Shown piece after piece: positions 1 to 6,123 of a stretch of 7,537 bases of DNA; the first letter of the stretch is position 1, and each line of letters opens with the position of its first letter. The translations under genes were made by a program, and so were the position numbers. Source of the DNA: DASRHY01 sp046765875 (lineage in GTDB: Bacteria; Actinomycetota; Actinomycetes; Propionibacteriales; Kribbellaceae); contig JBKPSJ010000176.1 in the NCBI GenBank assembly GCA_046765875.1, forward strand, positions 1 to 7,537, in the 5' to 3' direction. The notes under the pieces were generated by a model, which had not been told where the DNA came from, searched no databases, and saw only the letters and a list, made by a program, of their open reading frames with translations.

Positions 1-90
1 AGCCACGATGTACCGTTCCTGCGCCGGATCGGGATCACCCGGTGGCTGCGGTTGGACGAGACCGGATTGGCTCCGATCGAGCCGCTCTAA
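1..90 (+). CDS. C-terminal fragment of an unidentified protein
   Basis: The first frame is open from base 1 to a TAA at 88-90 and encodes the last 29 residues of a protein that begins outside the window. The tail is ...DVPFLRRIGITRWL... and ends in IEPL. It is amphipathic with several Arg and Leu residues and has no motif I can assign. The composition looks coding and the frame runs straight into the window edge, so a real gene end is more likely than a chance opening. Its stop overlaps the stop of the convergent TetR gene by three bases (shared region 87-90). Function unknown. Confidence 0.5.
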   Translation, partial: SHDVPFLRRIGITRWLRLDETGLAPIEPL

Positions 91-761
91 ACGCCCTGCA
101 GTACGCCGCGGATCCCGGCCACCACGAGGTCGATCCCGACCGCGTAGTAGCGATCCGTCGACGACGGGCAGATGATGACGTCGGCCGCGCCGGTGATGAG
201 CGGGTATCGCTTCGGGTCGAGCGTGGCCAGTGCGGCCCGCTTCGTCCGCATCGCCTGCTCGCGGGCCTCAGGTTCGGGGTCCTCGCCGGCGCCGGGCTCG
301 GTGGTGACCAGGGTGACCAACGCGCACAGCGACTGCCGGCCGACCTCGGCCGCGTAGTCCCGCTCGAATCCGCCCTCGATCAGCAGTTCCATCGTCCGCT
401 CCGCCATGACCAGTCCGGGCTCGGCGACCAGGATCCGCGGCAGCGTCAGCGCCGCCGCGGTCGGGTGCGGCCGGAGCGCGGCGACGAACGCGGACAGCAC
501 GTCGCGAAGCTGGCGGTCCCAGCGCTCATCGGTCGGTGCCGGCAGGTCGATGTCGGCCAGCAGCCGGTCGGCGATCGCGTTGAGCAGGTCGCTCTTGTCG
601 GCGAAGTGCCGGTACAGCGCCATCGGCGTGACTCCGTGCACCTGCGCGAGTCCCCGGATGGTGACCGCGGCCAGGCCCTCGGTGTCGGCGACGTGCAGCG
701 CGCTGTCGACGATCTTGGCCGGGTCGAGCCGCCGGGATGTGTCTTTGGCGAGTACGGGCAT
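87..761 (-). CDS. TetR-family transcriptional repressor (TetR_C_1-type ligand domain)
   Basis: A 224-residue regulator, a normal length for the family. The N-terminal DNA-binding domain spans about residues 12-60, with the helix-turn-helix and following helix at about 34-53 (TIRGLAQVHGVTPMALYRHF, the classic ALYRHFADK ending). The remainder resembles the tetracycline-repressor-type C-terminal domain: the stretch FERDYAAEVGRQ (132-143), TTEPG (153-157) and the closing DLVVAGIRGVL (211-221) are at the usual places. It is transcribed divergently from the MFS exporter at 859, and a perfect palindrome (770-784) overlaps its own likely -10 box, so autorepression plus repression of the exporter is expected. 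No Shine-Dalgarno is visible before the ATG at 759-761. A TAGACT hexamer lies 7 bases upstream of it, which suggests a leaderless mRNA. The ligand cannot be told from sequence. Confidence 0.92.
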   Translation of the reverse strand: MPVLAKDTSRRLDPAKIVDSALHVADTEGLAAVTIRGLAQVHGVTPMALYRHFADKSDLLNAIADRLLADIDLPAPTDERWDRQLRDVLSAFVAALRPHPTAAALTLPRILVAEPGLVMAERTMELLIEGGFERDYAAEVGRQSLCALVTLVTTEPGAGEDPEPEAREQAMRTKRAALATLDPKRYPLITGAADVIICPSSTDRYYAVGIDLVVAGIRGVLQGV

Positions 762-768
762 GTTGACA

Positions 769-774
769 AGTCTA
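769..774 (-). promoter_or_regulatory. Candidate -10 box of a leaderless tetR promoter
   Basis: On the minus strand this reads TAGACT, a TANNNT match, ending 7 bases before the tetR ATG. That places the transcription start at or next to the start codon. The absence of a ribosome binding site there fits a leaderless transcript, which is common in actinobacteria. I cannot find a strong -35 at 17-18 bases. The hexamer lies within the left arm of the 15-bp palindrome apart from its last base, so repressor binding would block RNA polymerase directly. The promoter call is an inference. Confidence 0.4.
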
Positions 775-784
775 CACCGTAGAC
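770..784. promoter_or_regulatory. Perfect palindromic TetR-type operator
   Basis: GTCTAC-ACC-GTAGAC is a perfect inverted repeat with 6-bp arms and a 3-bp centre. Its 15-bp length matches the classical tet operator architecture. It sits in the divergent tetR/MFS gap, closest to tetR, and overlaps the putative tetR -10 box. Protein binding is inferred from position and symmetry, not shown. Confidence 0.7.
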
Positions 785-789
785 GTAGC

Positions 790-843
790 GTTTACGACGT
801 CAGCATACAACGTATACATATCTCGTAAACATACGACGTAGAC
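790..843. promoter_or_regulatory. Three degenerate copies of the operator, exporter promoter region
   Basis: Three further TAC-N3-GTA-like elements follow the perfect palindrome. They are GTTTAC-GAC-GTCAGC at 790-804 (weakest, 8 of 12 arm bases match), GCATAC-AAC-GTATAC at 803-817 (9 of 12) and ACATAC-GAC-GTAGAC at 829-843 (9 of 12, right arm perfect). A possible exporter promoter, TTTACG (791-796) and TATACA (813-818) with a 16-base spacer, lies among them, and the last copy ends just before the exporter ribosome binding site. This arrangement would allow graded or cooperative repression. The individual weak copies and the promoter hexamers are tentative. Confidence 0.45.
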
Positions 844-858
844 CAGTGAGGTGCCGTC

Positions 859-2286
859 ATGCGACGCAGTCCTTGGGCCACCCTTGCGGTGCTGGCCCTG
901 GCCCAGTTCATCGTGGTGCTCGACGTAACGATCGTGAACGTCGCGTTGCCCGACATACAGAGTGATCTGAACTTCTCCGCCACCAGCCTGCAGTGGGTGA
1001 TCAGCGCGTACACGCTGGTATTCGGCGGCTTCCTCCTGCTCGGCGGCCGGATGGCCGACCTGCTCGGCCCACGCCGGGTGTTCGTCGCCGGTCTGGTGCT
1101 GTTCGGCGCCAGCTCGCTGCTGGCGGGGCTGTCCCAATCGCCCGAGTTCCTGATCGGCGCCCGCGCGGTACAGGGTCTGGGCGGCGCGTTGCTGTCACCG
1201 GCCGCGCTCGCGATCCTGACGATCACCTTCGCCCATGGCCGCGAGCGCAACATCGCGATGGGCGTCTGGGGCGGCCTGGCCGGTCTGGGCGGGACGCTCG
1301 GCGTTGTCGCTGGTGGCTTCCTGGTCGACTCGCTGAGCTGGCAGTGGGTGTTCTTCGTCAACGTTCCGATCGTGGCCGTGCTGGTGGCGCTGATCCCCAC
1401 CTTCGTCCCCGACACACGGCACAACACCGATGGCCCGCGTACGTTCGACACGGCCGGCGCGATCCTCGGCACCGCCGGACTGCTGGCTGTGGTGTACGGA
1501 GTGGTTCGTGCCGAGCCCCAGGGCTGGGGATCGTTCGAGGTGACCGGCATGCTGATCGCCGGCGTAGTCCTGCTCGCCGCGTTCGTCTTCGTCGAGGCGC
1601 GGTCGTCGGCACCGCTGGTCCCGTTGCGGTTGTTCCGCTCCCGGGCGCTGAGCGTGTCGAGCCTGTCGCTGGCCCTGAACGGTGCCGCCTTCCTGTCGAT
1701 GTTCTTCCTGACCGCCGTCTATCTGCAGCAGGTGCGTGGCGACTCGGCTCTGCAGGCCGGCGTCCACTTCCTGCCGATGGGCGCCGCGGCGATCATCGGC
1801 GCGGTCCTCGCCTCGCAACTCGTGCAGCGCGTCGGCACCCGGACGGTTCAGTTCGGCGGCACCGCCCTCAGCGTTGTCGGCCTGCTCCTCCTCAGCAGGG
1901 CCGACGCCACGGGTGCGTACGCCAGTGAACTGCTCCCCGGTCTGATCCTGTACGGCTTCGGCATCATCGGGGTCGGCGTACCCGCGCAGATCGCCGCGGT
2001 CTCAGAGGTCGAGCACCACGAGGCCGGTGCCGCGTCCGGGGTAGTGACCACGACGTTCCAGGTCGGCGGCGCACTCGGTCTGGCGGTCGTCACGACCATG
2101 TCGATCACGCGGGTCAGCGACGCCATGGCGCACGGAGTCTCGCAGCAGCACGCCCTGACCGACGGCTTCCAGCGCGGCCTGCTGATCGCCGCACTCTTCG
2201 CGGTCGCCAACCTCGTCATCACCCTGCTGACCCCGCAGATCCAGCCGACCAGCGAGCAGCTCACCGAGGCTGCCGCGGCCGCCTAG
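859..2286 (+). CDS. MFS multidrug/metabolite exporter, DHA2 (EmrB/QacA) type
   Basis: A 475-residue integral membrane protein, the usual size for 14-helix proton-coupled drug antiporters. Helix 1 carries motif D1, LDVTIVNVALP (21-31). The helix 2-3 loop has motif A, GGRMADLLGPRRV (62-74). Motif B is ARAVQGLGGA (101-110) with Arg102. Motif C, the antiporter signature, lies around 139-153 (GLAGLGGTLGVVAGG), and WQWVFFVNVP (161-170) is typical of the subfamily. Hydrophobic segments continue regularly to about residue 460. The ATG at 859 is preceded by GTGAGG about 7 bases upstream. It is divergent from the TetR gene and shares the operator region, so it is probably induced by its own substrate. 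It ends one base before the stop of the convergent aldo/keto reductase gene. The substrate is unknown, and nothing links it to the fucose genes. Confidence 0.93.
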   Translation: MRRSPWATLAVLALAQFIVVLDVTIVNVALPDIQSDLNFSATSLQWVISAYTLVFGGFLLLGGRMADLLGPRRVFVAGLVLFGASSLLAGLSQSPEFLIGARAVQGLGGALLSPAALAILTITFAHGRERNIAMGVWGGLAGLGGTLGVVAGGFLVDSLSWQWVFFVNVPIVAVLVALIPTFVPDTRHNTDGPRTFDTAGAILGTAGLLAVVYGVVRAEPQGWGSFEVTGMLIAGVVLLAAFVFVEARSSAPLVPLRLFRSRALSVSSLSLALNGAAFLSMFFLTAVYLQQVRGDSALQAGVHFLPMGAAAIIGAVLASQLVQRVGTRTVQFGGTALSVVGLLLLSRADATGAYASELLPGLILYGFGIIGVGVPAQIAAVSEVEHHEAGAASGVVTTTFQVGGALGLAVVTTMSITRVSDAMAHGVSQQHALTDGFQRGLLIAALFAVANLVITLLTPQIQPTSEQLTEAAAAA

Positions 2287-2287
2287 A

Positions 2288-3253
2288 TCACCCGGGGGTA
2301 GGGGCGTCCTCGCGCAGCAGTCCGGCGGTCCGCAGATCGGACCAGACCTGCGTGGGGATGTCCACCGTCGCCAGTTCGGCGTTCCGGCACACCTGGCCGG
2401 CGTTGCGGCAGCCGACCGCGACGCCGGCCACGGCCGGGTGAGAGAGCGGGAACTGCAACGCGACCGCGGGCAGCGTCACGCCGTTCGCCTCGCAGATGTC
2501 GGCGATCTGGTTGGCTGCGGCGACGAGGTCCTTTCCGGCCGGCGCGTAGTTGAACGTGGCGCCGGGCTTCGGCCGGTCCCGCGACAGCAGGCCGGAGTTG
2601 AAGACGCCGACGGCAACCACTTGTACGTGGTTGTCGACGCACGCCGGCAATACGTCGTCGAGCGCGTCGTGGTCGAGCACTGTGTACCGCCCGGCCAGCA
2701 TGATGACGTCGAGGTCGGCGCGCTTGACGAACTCGGCCAGCATCTCCGACTGGTTCATACCGGCGCCGATCGCACCGACCACGCCATCGTCTCGCAACTC
2801 GATCAGGGCGGGGAAGCCGGTCTCGATCGCCGGCTCGAAGTGGTGGTCCGGGTCGTGCAGGTAGACGACATCGAGCCGGTCGGTACCGAGCCGCTGCAGG
2901 CTCTCGTCGATACTGCGCCGAATGCCGTCACGGCTGAGGTCCCACTTCCGCCGCAGGGCGGTGGTGACGGCGTACCCCTCGTTGTCCGTCTTCGGCGTAC
3001 CGGCGTCGACAAGCAGCCGGCCGACCTTGCTCGACAGCACGTACTGATCGCGCGGCTTCGTTCGTAGCACCTCGCCCAGCCGGCGTTCGGCGAGTCCGAG
3101 ACCGTAATGCGGGGCGACGTCGTAGTACCGCCAGCCGGCGTCCCAGGCGGCCTCGACCGCGCCGGCCGCCTCCTCGTCGGTCACCTCGGTGAACAGGTTG
3201 CCGATCGGCGCCGCACCGAATCCGACCCGGGAGCCACCCGGGAAGATCTTCAT
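2288..3253 (-). CDS. Aldo/keto reductase, probable L-fucose / D-threo-aldose 1-dehydrogenase
   Basis: A 321-residue NAD(P)-dependent TIM-barrel oxidoreductase. The AKR catalytic tetrad is present: Asp45 and Tyr50 in YYDVAPHYG (43-51), Lys76 in SSKVG (74-78) and His133 in YLHDP (131-135). The AGRYTVLD block (187-194) and overall length resemble the D-threo-aldose dehydrogenase/L-fucose dehydrogenase branch of AKRs. That branch oxidises the sugar C1 to a lactone. The frame stays open far upstream, but the residues there are the shadow of the SDR gene. The true start is the ATG at 3251-3253, which shares its A with the SDR stop (TGATG), so translation is probably coupled. As third gene of an operon with fucD and an SDR, it is best explained as the first enzyme of L-fucose (or L-galactose/D-arabinose) oxidation. 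Other carbonyl substrates, such as pyridoxal, remain possible. Confidence 0.85.
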   Translation of the reverse strand: MKIFPGGSRVGFGAAPIGNLFTEVTDEEAAGAVEAAWDAGWRYYDVAPHYGLGLAERRLGEVLRTKPRDQYVLSSKVGRLLVDAGTPKTDNEGYAVTTALRRKWDLSRDGIRRSIDESLQRLGTDRLDVVYLHDPDHHFEPAIETGFPALIELRDDGVVGAIGAGMNQSEMLAEFVKRADLDVIMLAGRYTVLDHDALDDVLPACVDNHVQVVAVGVFNSGLLSRDRPKPGATFNYAPAGKDLVAAANQIADICEANGVTLPAVALQFPLSHPAVAGVAVGCRNAGQVCRNAELATVDIPTQVWSDLRTAGLLREDAPTPG

Positions 3254-4002
3254 CACCGGCGTGGGGGGAGCCGCAGACCCGCCATCCCTCCGTCCACGGC
3301 CAGTGCGGTCCCGGTGGTGGATCCGGACAACGGGCTGGCCAGGTATGCGATCGCGTGCGCGACCTCGTCCGCGCTGACCAGCCGGCCCATCGGCTGCCGC
3401 GCCTCGAGCCGGGCGCGTTCGGCGGCGGGGTCGTCGGCCTGGTCGAGCAGCCGGCCGACCCAGGGGGTGTCGGCGGTGCCGGGGTTGACGCAGTTGACCC
3501 GGATGTCGTCGGCGATGTGGTCGGCGGCCATCGCCAGGGTCAGCGCGAGCACCGCGCCTTTGCTGGCGCTGTATGCCGCGCGTTGTGGCAATCCGGCGAT
3601 CGCGGCGATCGAACAGGTGTTGACGATCGCTGCTGACTGAGACCTGCGCAGGTAGCCGATCGCGGCCCGGGTGGCACGGACCATACCGAGCACGTTGACG
3701 TCGAGCACGCGGTGCCATTCGGCGTCGTCGTTCGCGGTGACGTCGCCGATCGCGCCGACGCCGGCGTTGTTCACGAGTACGTCGATACCGCCGAGCCTGG
3801 TGGCCGCTTCGTCGATCGCCCCTCGGACCGATGTGTCGTCAGTGACGTCGGCCTTGAACCCGAGCAGCGGCTCGGGCACGTCGGCGTTGAGGTCGAGGGT
3901 CGCGACCGCCCCGCCACGGGAGGCCATCAGTTGAGCCGCGGCGAGGCCGATGCCGGAGGCGCCGCCGGTGACGACGGCCCGGAGTCCTGCGAAGTCGTTC
4001 AT
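3253..4002 (-). CDS. SDR oxidoreductase, probable 2-keto-3-deoxy-L-fuconate dehydrogenase
   Basis: A 249-residue classical short-chain dehydrogenase. Visible are the cofactor motif TGGASGIG (12-19), Asp37 ending the second strand (favouring NAD over NADP), NNAG (78-81), and the catalytic set Asn103, Ser131, Tyr144 and Lys148 (YSASK, 144-148). NPG at 173-175 follows, and a VDGG block lies near the C terminus. An ATG four codons further upstream (4012-4014) is in frame. I prefer the ATG at 4000-4002 because it makes an ATGA overlap with the fucD stop and gives the usual short lead before the Rossmann strand. Next to L-fuconate dehydratase, an SDR of this type is expected to oxidise 2-keto-3-deoxy-L-fuconate to the 2,4-diketo acid in the cytoplasm. 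The substrate is inferred from context; the SDR fold itself is certain. Confidence 0.85.
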   Translation of the reverse strand: MNDFAGLRAVVTGGASGIGLAAAQLMASRGGAVATLDLNADVPEPLLGFKADVTDDTSVRGAIDEAATRLGGIDVLVNNAGVGAIGDVTANDDAEWHRVLDVNVLGMVRATRAAIGYLRRSQSAAIVNTCSIAAIAGLPQRAAYSASKGAVLALTLAMAADHIADDIRVNCVNPGTADTPWVGRLLDQADDPAAERARLEARQPMGRLVSADEVAHAIAYLASPLSGSTTGTALAVDGGMAGLRLPPRR

Positions 4003-5306
4003 CGTTCGGCCCATACCTTCCCGTCGGGGAAGCGGAACCGCTCAATCGTCTCGCGGTCCATCTCCGCGCTGTAGCCGGGCTTGTCCGGCGTGACGTACCG
4101 GCCGGCCCGGATCCGCACCGGATCGAGGAAGTGCTCGTGCAGGTGGTCGACGTACTCGATCACACGGTCGTCGAGGGAGCCGCTGACCGCGACGAAGTCG
4201 AACATCGACAGGTGCTGTACCAGTTCGCACAGGCCGACGCCGCCGGCGTGCGGGCAGACCGGCACGCCGAACTTTGCCGCAAGCAACAAGTTCGCGATGT
4301 TCTCGTTGACCCCGGCAACTCGGGTGGCGTCGATCTGCAGGAACGACAACGCGTTCGCCTGGAGCATCTGCTTGAAGACGACCCTGTTCTGTACGTGTTC
4401 GCCGGTGGCGACCCGGATCGGCGCGATGGCCTCGGCGATGGCGGCGTGCCCGAGTACGTCGTCGGGGCAGGTCGGCTCCTCGACCCACCAGATGTCGTAC
4501 GGCTCCAGCGCCTTGATCCATGGCACCCCGTCGAGCACACCCCAGCGCTGGTTCGCGTCGATCGCGATCCGGATGCGCGGCCCGACCGCCTCCCGGGCCA
4601 GGGCGACGCGACGGATGTCATCGTCCAGCGAGCCGCCGACCTTGAGCTTGATCTGGGTGAACCCGTCGGCCACTGCCTCACGGCACAGCCGAACCAGTTT
4701 CTCGTCGGAGTACCCCAGCCAGCCCGGGGTCGTCGTGTACGCCGGATAGCCGACCTCGCGGAGCTTGCGTTCGCGCTCGGCCCTGCCCGGCTCGGCCTTC
4801 TTGACGATCTGCAGGGCCTCGTCGGGCGTCAGCGCGTCGTCGAGATAGCGGAAGTCGACAAGATCGACGATCTGCTCTGGAGTCATGTCGGCGAGCAGCT
4901 TCCACAGCGGTACGCCGGCTCGCTTGGCGGCCAGATCCCACATCGCATTGACCACGGCACCGATCGCCATGTGCATGACGCCCTTCTCCGGGCCGAGCCA
5001 GCGCAGCGGGGAGTCGTGCACCAGCGAGCGCCAGAACGGGCCGAGGTCACCGAGCACGTCGTCGACGTCGAGCCCGACGACCTTGTCGCGGAGCGAGTTG
5101 ATCGCCGCGGTCTGGATCTCGTTGCCGCGGCCGATGGTGAACGCGAAGCCGTGGCCCTCGAGGCCGTCGGGGTCGTCGGTACGGATCACGACGTAGGCCG
5201 CGGAGTAGTCGGGGTCCGCGTTCATGGCGTCGGAGCCGTCCAACTCGGCCGAGGTGGGGAACCGTACGTCGTAAGTGTCGAAGGCGATGAACTGGCTTCT
5301 CGGCAT
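3999..5306 (-). CDS. fucD: L-fuconate dehydratase (enolase superfamily)
   Basis: A 435-residue enolase-superfamily enzyme that removes water from L-fuconate to give 2-keto-3-deoxy-L-fuconate. The N-terminal capping domain covers about 1-140 and the barrel about 150-400. Expected active-site residues are in place: Lys220 and Lys222 (IKLKVGG), metal ligands Asp250 (IDANQRWG), Glu276 or its neighbour (WWVEEPT) and Glu303 (ATGEHVQNR), then Asp326 (LQIDATR) and His353 (VCPHAGGVGLCE). The blocks TTTPGWLGYSDEK (191-203) and VQHLSMFDF (363-371) are hallmarks of the FucD/ENOSF1 group rather than of mandelate racemase or galactonate dehydratase. The ATG at 5304-5306 has GACGAGG about 6 bases upstream. 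It is the first gene of the minus-strand operon and overlaps the SDR by four bases. The usual pathway lactonase is not adjacent. Confidence 0.93.
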   Translation of the reverse strand: MPRSQFIAFDTYDVRFPTSAELDGSDAMNADPDYSAAYVVIRTDDPDGLEGHGFAFTIGRGNEIQTAAINSLRDKVVGLDVDDVLGDLGPFWRSLVHDSPLRWLGPEKGVMHMAIGAVVNAMWDLAAKRAGVPLWKLLADMTPEQIVDLVDFRYLDDALTPDEALQIVKKAEPGRAERERKLREVGYPAYTTTPGWLGYSDEKLVRLCREAVADGFTQIKLKVGGSLDDDIRRVALAREAVGPRIRIAIDANQRWGVLDGVPWIKALEPYDIWWVEEPTCPDDVLGHAAIAEAIAPIRVATGEHVQNRVVFKQMLQANALSFLQIDATRVAGVNENIANLLLAAKFGVPVCPHAGGVGLCELVQHLSMFDFVAVSGSLDDRVIEYVDHLHEHFLDPVRIRAGRYVTPDKPGYSAEMDRETIERFRFPDGKVWAER

Positions 5307-5433
5307 GCGGCCTCGTCCCCACTAGTGATCGGTTCTATGTCCGAGATCCTAGCGGCTGGCTGCGCAAAAGTCGGCATGTAGGCCGAGAATGATCCGATCT
5401 CTGTTTCAGGTCCCGTGTCCGTAGGCTGATCGG
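5307..5433. promoter_or_regulatory. Divergent promoter region between fucD operon and fhuF-like gene
   Basis: This 127-base gap separates two divergent transcription units. On the minus strand TAGGAT (complement of 5346-5351) is a plausible -10 for the fucD operon, giving a leader of about 35-40 bases that contains the fucD ribosome binding site; no good -35 is evident. TCGGC-N6-GCCGA at 5371-5386 is a dyad with perfect 5-bp arms, upstream of that -10 and roughly where a -35 would lie. It could be an operator for a sugar-responsive regulator encoded elsewhere. There is no regulator gene for the operon in the window. Assignments are tentative. Confidence 0.35.
5422..5427 (+). promoter_or_regulatory. 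Candidate -10 box of a leaderless fhuF-like gene
   Basis: TAGGCT (TANNNT) ends 6 bases before the GTG at 5434-5436, and no Shine-Dalgarno sequence is present in between. This spacing is what actinobacterial leaderless genes show, so the GTG probably lies at or next to the transcript 5' end. No clear -35 is seen. Inference from spacing. Confidence 0.4.
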
Positions 5434-6066
5434 GTGGACTTGGCGGCCGTCTTGCCGTGGCTCACGGTGCGGACCGCACCCCAGGCACCCTCCGGACCGG
5501 GCTGGATCTCGTGCGCCGAGGTGATCCACGCCCAACAGGCCGGGGAGGACCCGACCCTACCGTGGCGGGAACTGCTCGAGACCGAGTACGCCCGGCAGTA
5601 CCGCATCGAGCCGCCCAAGCAGGTCGCGGCCATGTTCGTCCTGATGTGGTACGTCGGGGTGCCGGCGCGGATCGCCGCGGCGTCGAGCGCGCTTACCGAT
5701 CAGGCACCTGACGTATCACCCGAGCGGGTCGCATTCCGCCTGCACCCGGATCAGCACTATCCGGCAGAGGTCTCCCTGCTGCCCGGCGCTCGGTTGCCGG
5801 TTTCTGAGGCCTTCGCCGTCGCGGACGCGCATTGCCGGGCCTTTGTGGATACGTACCCGGCCGGGGTGAGGCTCGGCAGCCGCCAGCGACACGGCGCGAT
5901 CGCGGACGAGTACCGCGCAGCGATCAAGGCCTGTGGTGACGCGCCTGAGGTCGCGCGGATCTTCGGCGTCGACCCGGACGGGATGCGCGAGGCGTGCTGC
6001 TTCATTTACGCCCTGCCGGGTACGTCTGTCTGCTCCACCTGCCCGCGTGTCGGGGTGACTAAGTAA
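5434..6066 (+). CDS. FhuF-like (2Fe-2S) protein, possible ferric-siderophore reductase
   Basis: A 210-residue soluble protein starting with GTG. Its last 25 residues contain Cys188-Cys189-x10-Cys200-x2-Cys203 (ACCFIYALPG then TSVCSTCP). This is the unusual C-terminal [2Fe-2S] signature of the FhuF family, which reduces ferric iron held by siderophores so that it can be released in the cytoplasm. The rest has a helical Trp/Tyr-rich stretch (about 62-80, VAAMFVLMWYVGVPARIA), and YAR and HP elements compatible with FhuF-like proteins, but similarity there is weak by eye. It is somewhat shorter than the enterobacterial FhuF protein. There is no siderophore transporter or synthesis gene nearby, so the iron-reduction role rests on the cysteine motif alone. 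The start is supported by the -10-like TAGGCT immediately upstream. It precedes the EACC1 gene by 57 bases on the same strand. Confidence 0.75.
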   Translation: MDLAAVLPWLTVRTAPQAPSGPGWISCAEVIHAQQAGEDPTLPWRELLETEYARQYRIEPPKQVAAMFVLMWYVGVPARIAAASSALTDQAPDVSPERVAFRLHPDQHYPAEVSLLPGARLPVSEAFAVADAHCRAFVDTYPAGVRLGSRQRHGAIADEYRAAIKACGDAPEVARIFGVDPDGMREACCFIYALPGTSVCSTCPRVGVTK

Positions 6067-6084
6067 CGGGTTGTGATCCTGTCC

Positions 6085-6116
6085 GTCCTAGTCGCATGGT
6101 TGTCCTAGTGGAGGGG
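6085..6116 (+). promoter_or_regulatory. Upstream region of the EACC1/caspase pair: direct repeat and strong RBS
   Basis: GTCCTAGT occurs twice, at 6085-6092 and 6102-6109, exactly 17 bases apart. It is followed at once by GGAGGGG (6110-6116), a strong ribosome binding site 7 bases before the EACC1 ATG. A weak promoter, TTGTGA (6071-6076) with CATGGT (6095-6100), would overlap the repeats. The region may give the pair its own promoter, separate from the fhuF-like gene, but readthrough from that gene is equally possible because no terminator is visible between them. The ribosome binding site is the firm part; the rest is speculative. Confidence 0.4.
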
Positions 6117-6123
6117 TGGGCCG

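Noticed and set aside
42..782. Plus-strand open frame opposite the TetR gene
   Set aside because: The minus-strand reading gives a complete TetR helix-turn-helix and ligand domain, while the plus-strand product is Arg/Gly-rich with no domain.
2271..2300. Possible terminator at the exporter/AKR junction (GC-rich inverted repeats such as ACCC-GG-GGGT)
   Set aside because: The arms are 4 bases with a 2-base loop and there is no T tract on either strand, so it is too short to call an intrinsic terminator.
3254..3718. Upstream in-frame extension of the aldo/keto reductase to a 476-residue protein
   Set aside because: The extra residues are Arg/Pro-rich and read out of frame through the SDR gene. 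The AKR fold starts at the ATG 3251-3253, which makes a TGATG junction with the SDR stop.
4003..4014. Four-residue longer SDR start (ATG at 4012-4014)
   Set aside because: The ATG at 4000-4002 gives a canonical ATGA overlap with the fucD stop and a normal N-terminal lead. The longer start is possible but less economical.
4131..5381. Long plus-strand open frame (416 residues) opposite fucD
   Set aside because: Low-complexity Arg/Asp/Val composition and no motifs, opposite an unmistakable L-fuconate dehydratase. GC shadow.
5342..5402. GAGATC / GATCTC inverted repeat across the fucD-fhuF gap
   Set aside because: Six-base arms separated by 47 bases are expected by chance in a sequence this rich in GATC.
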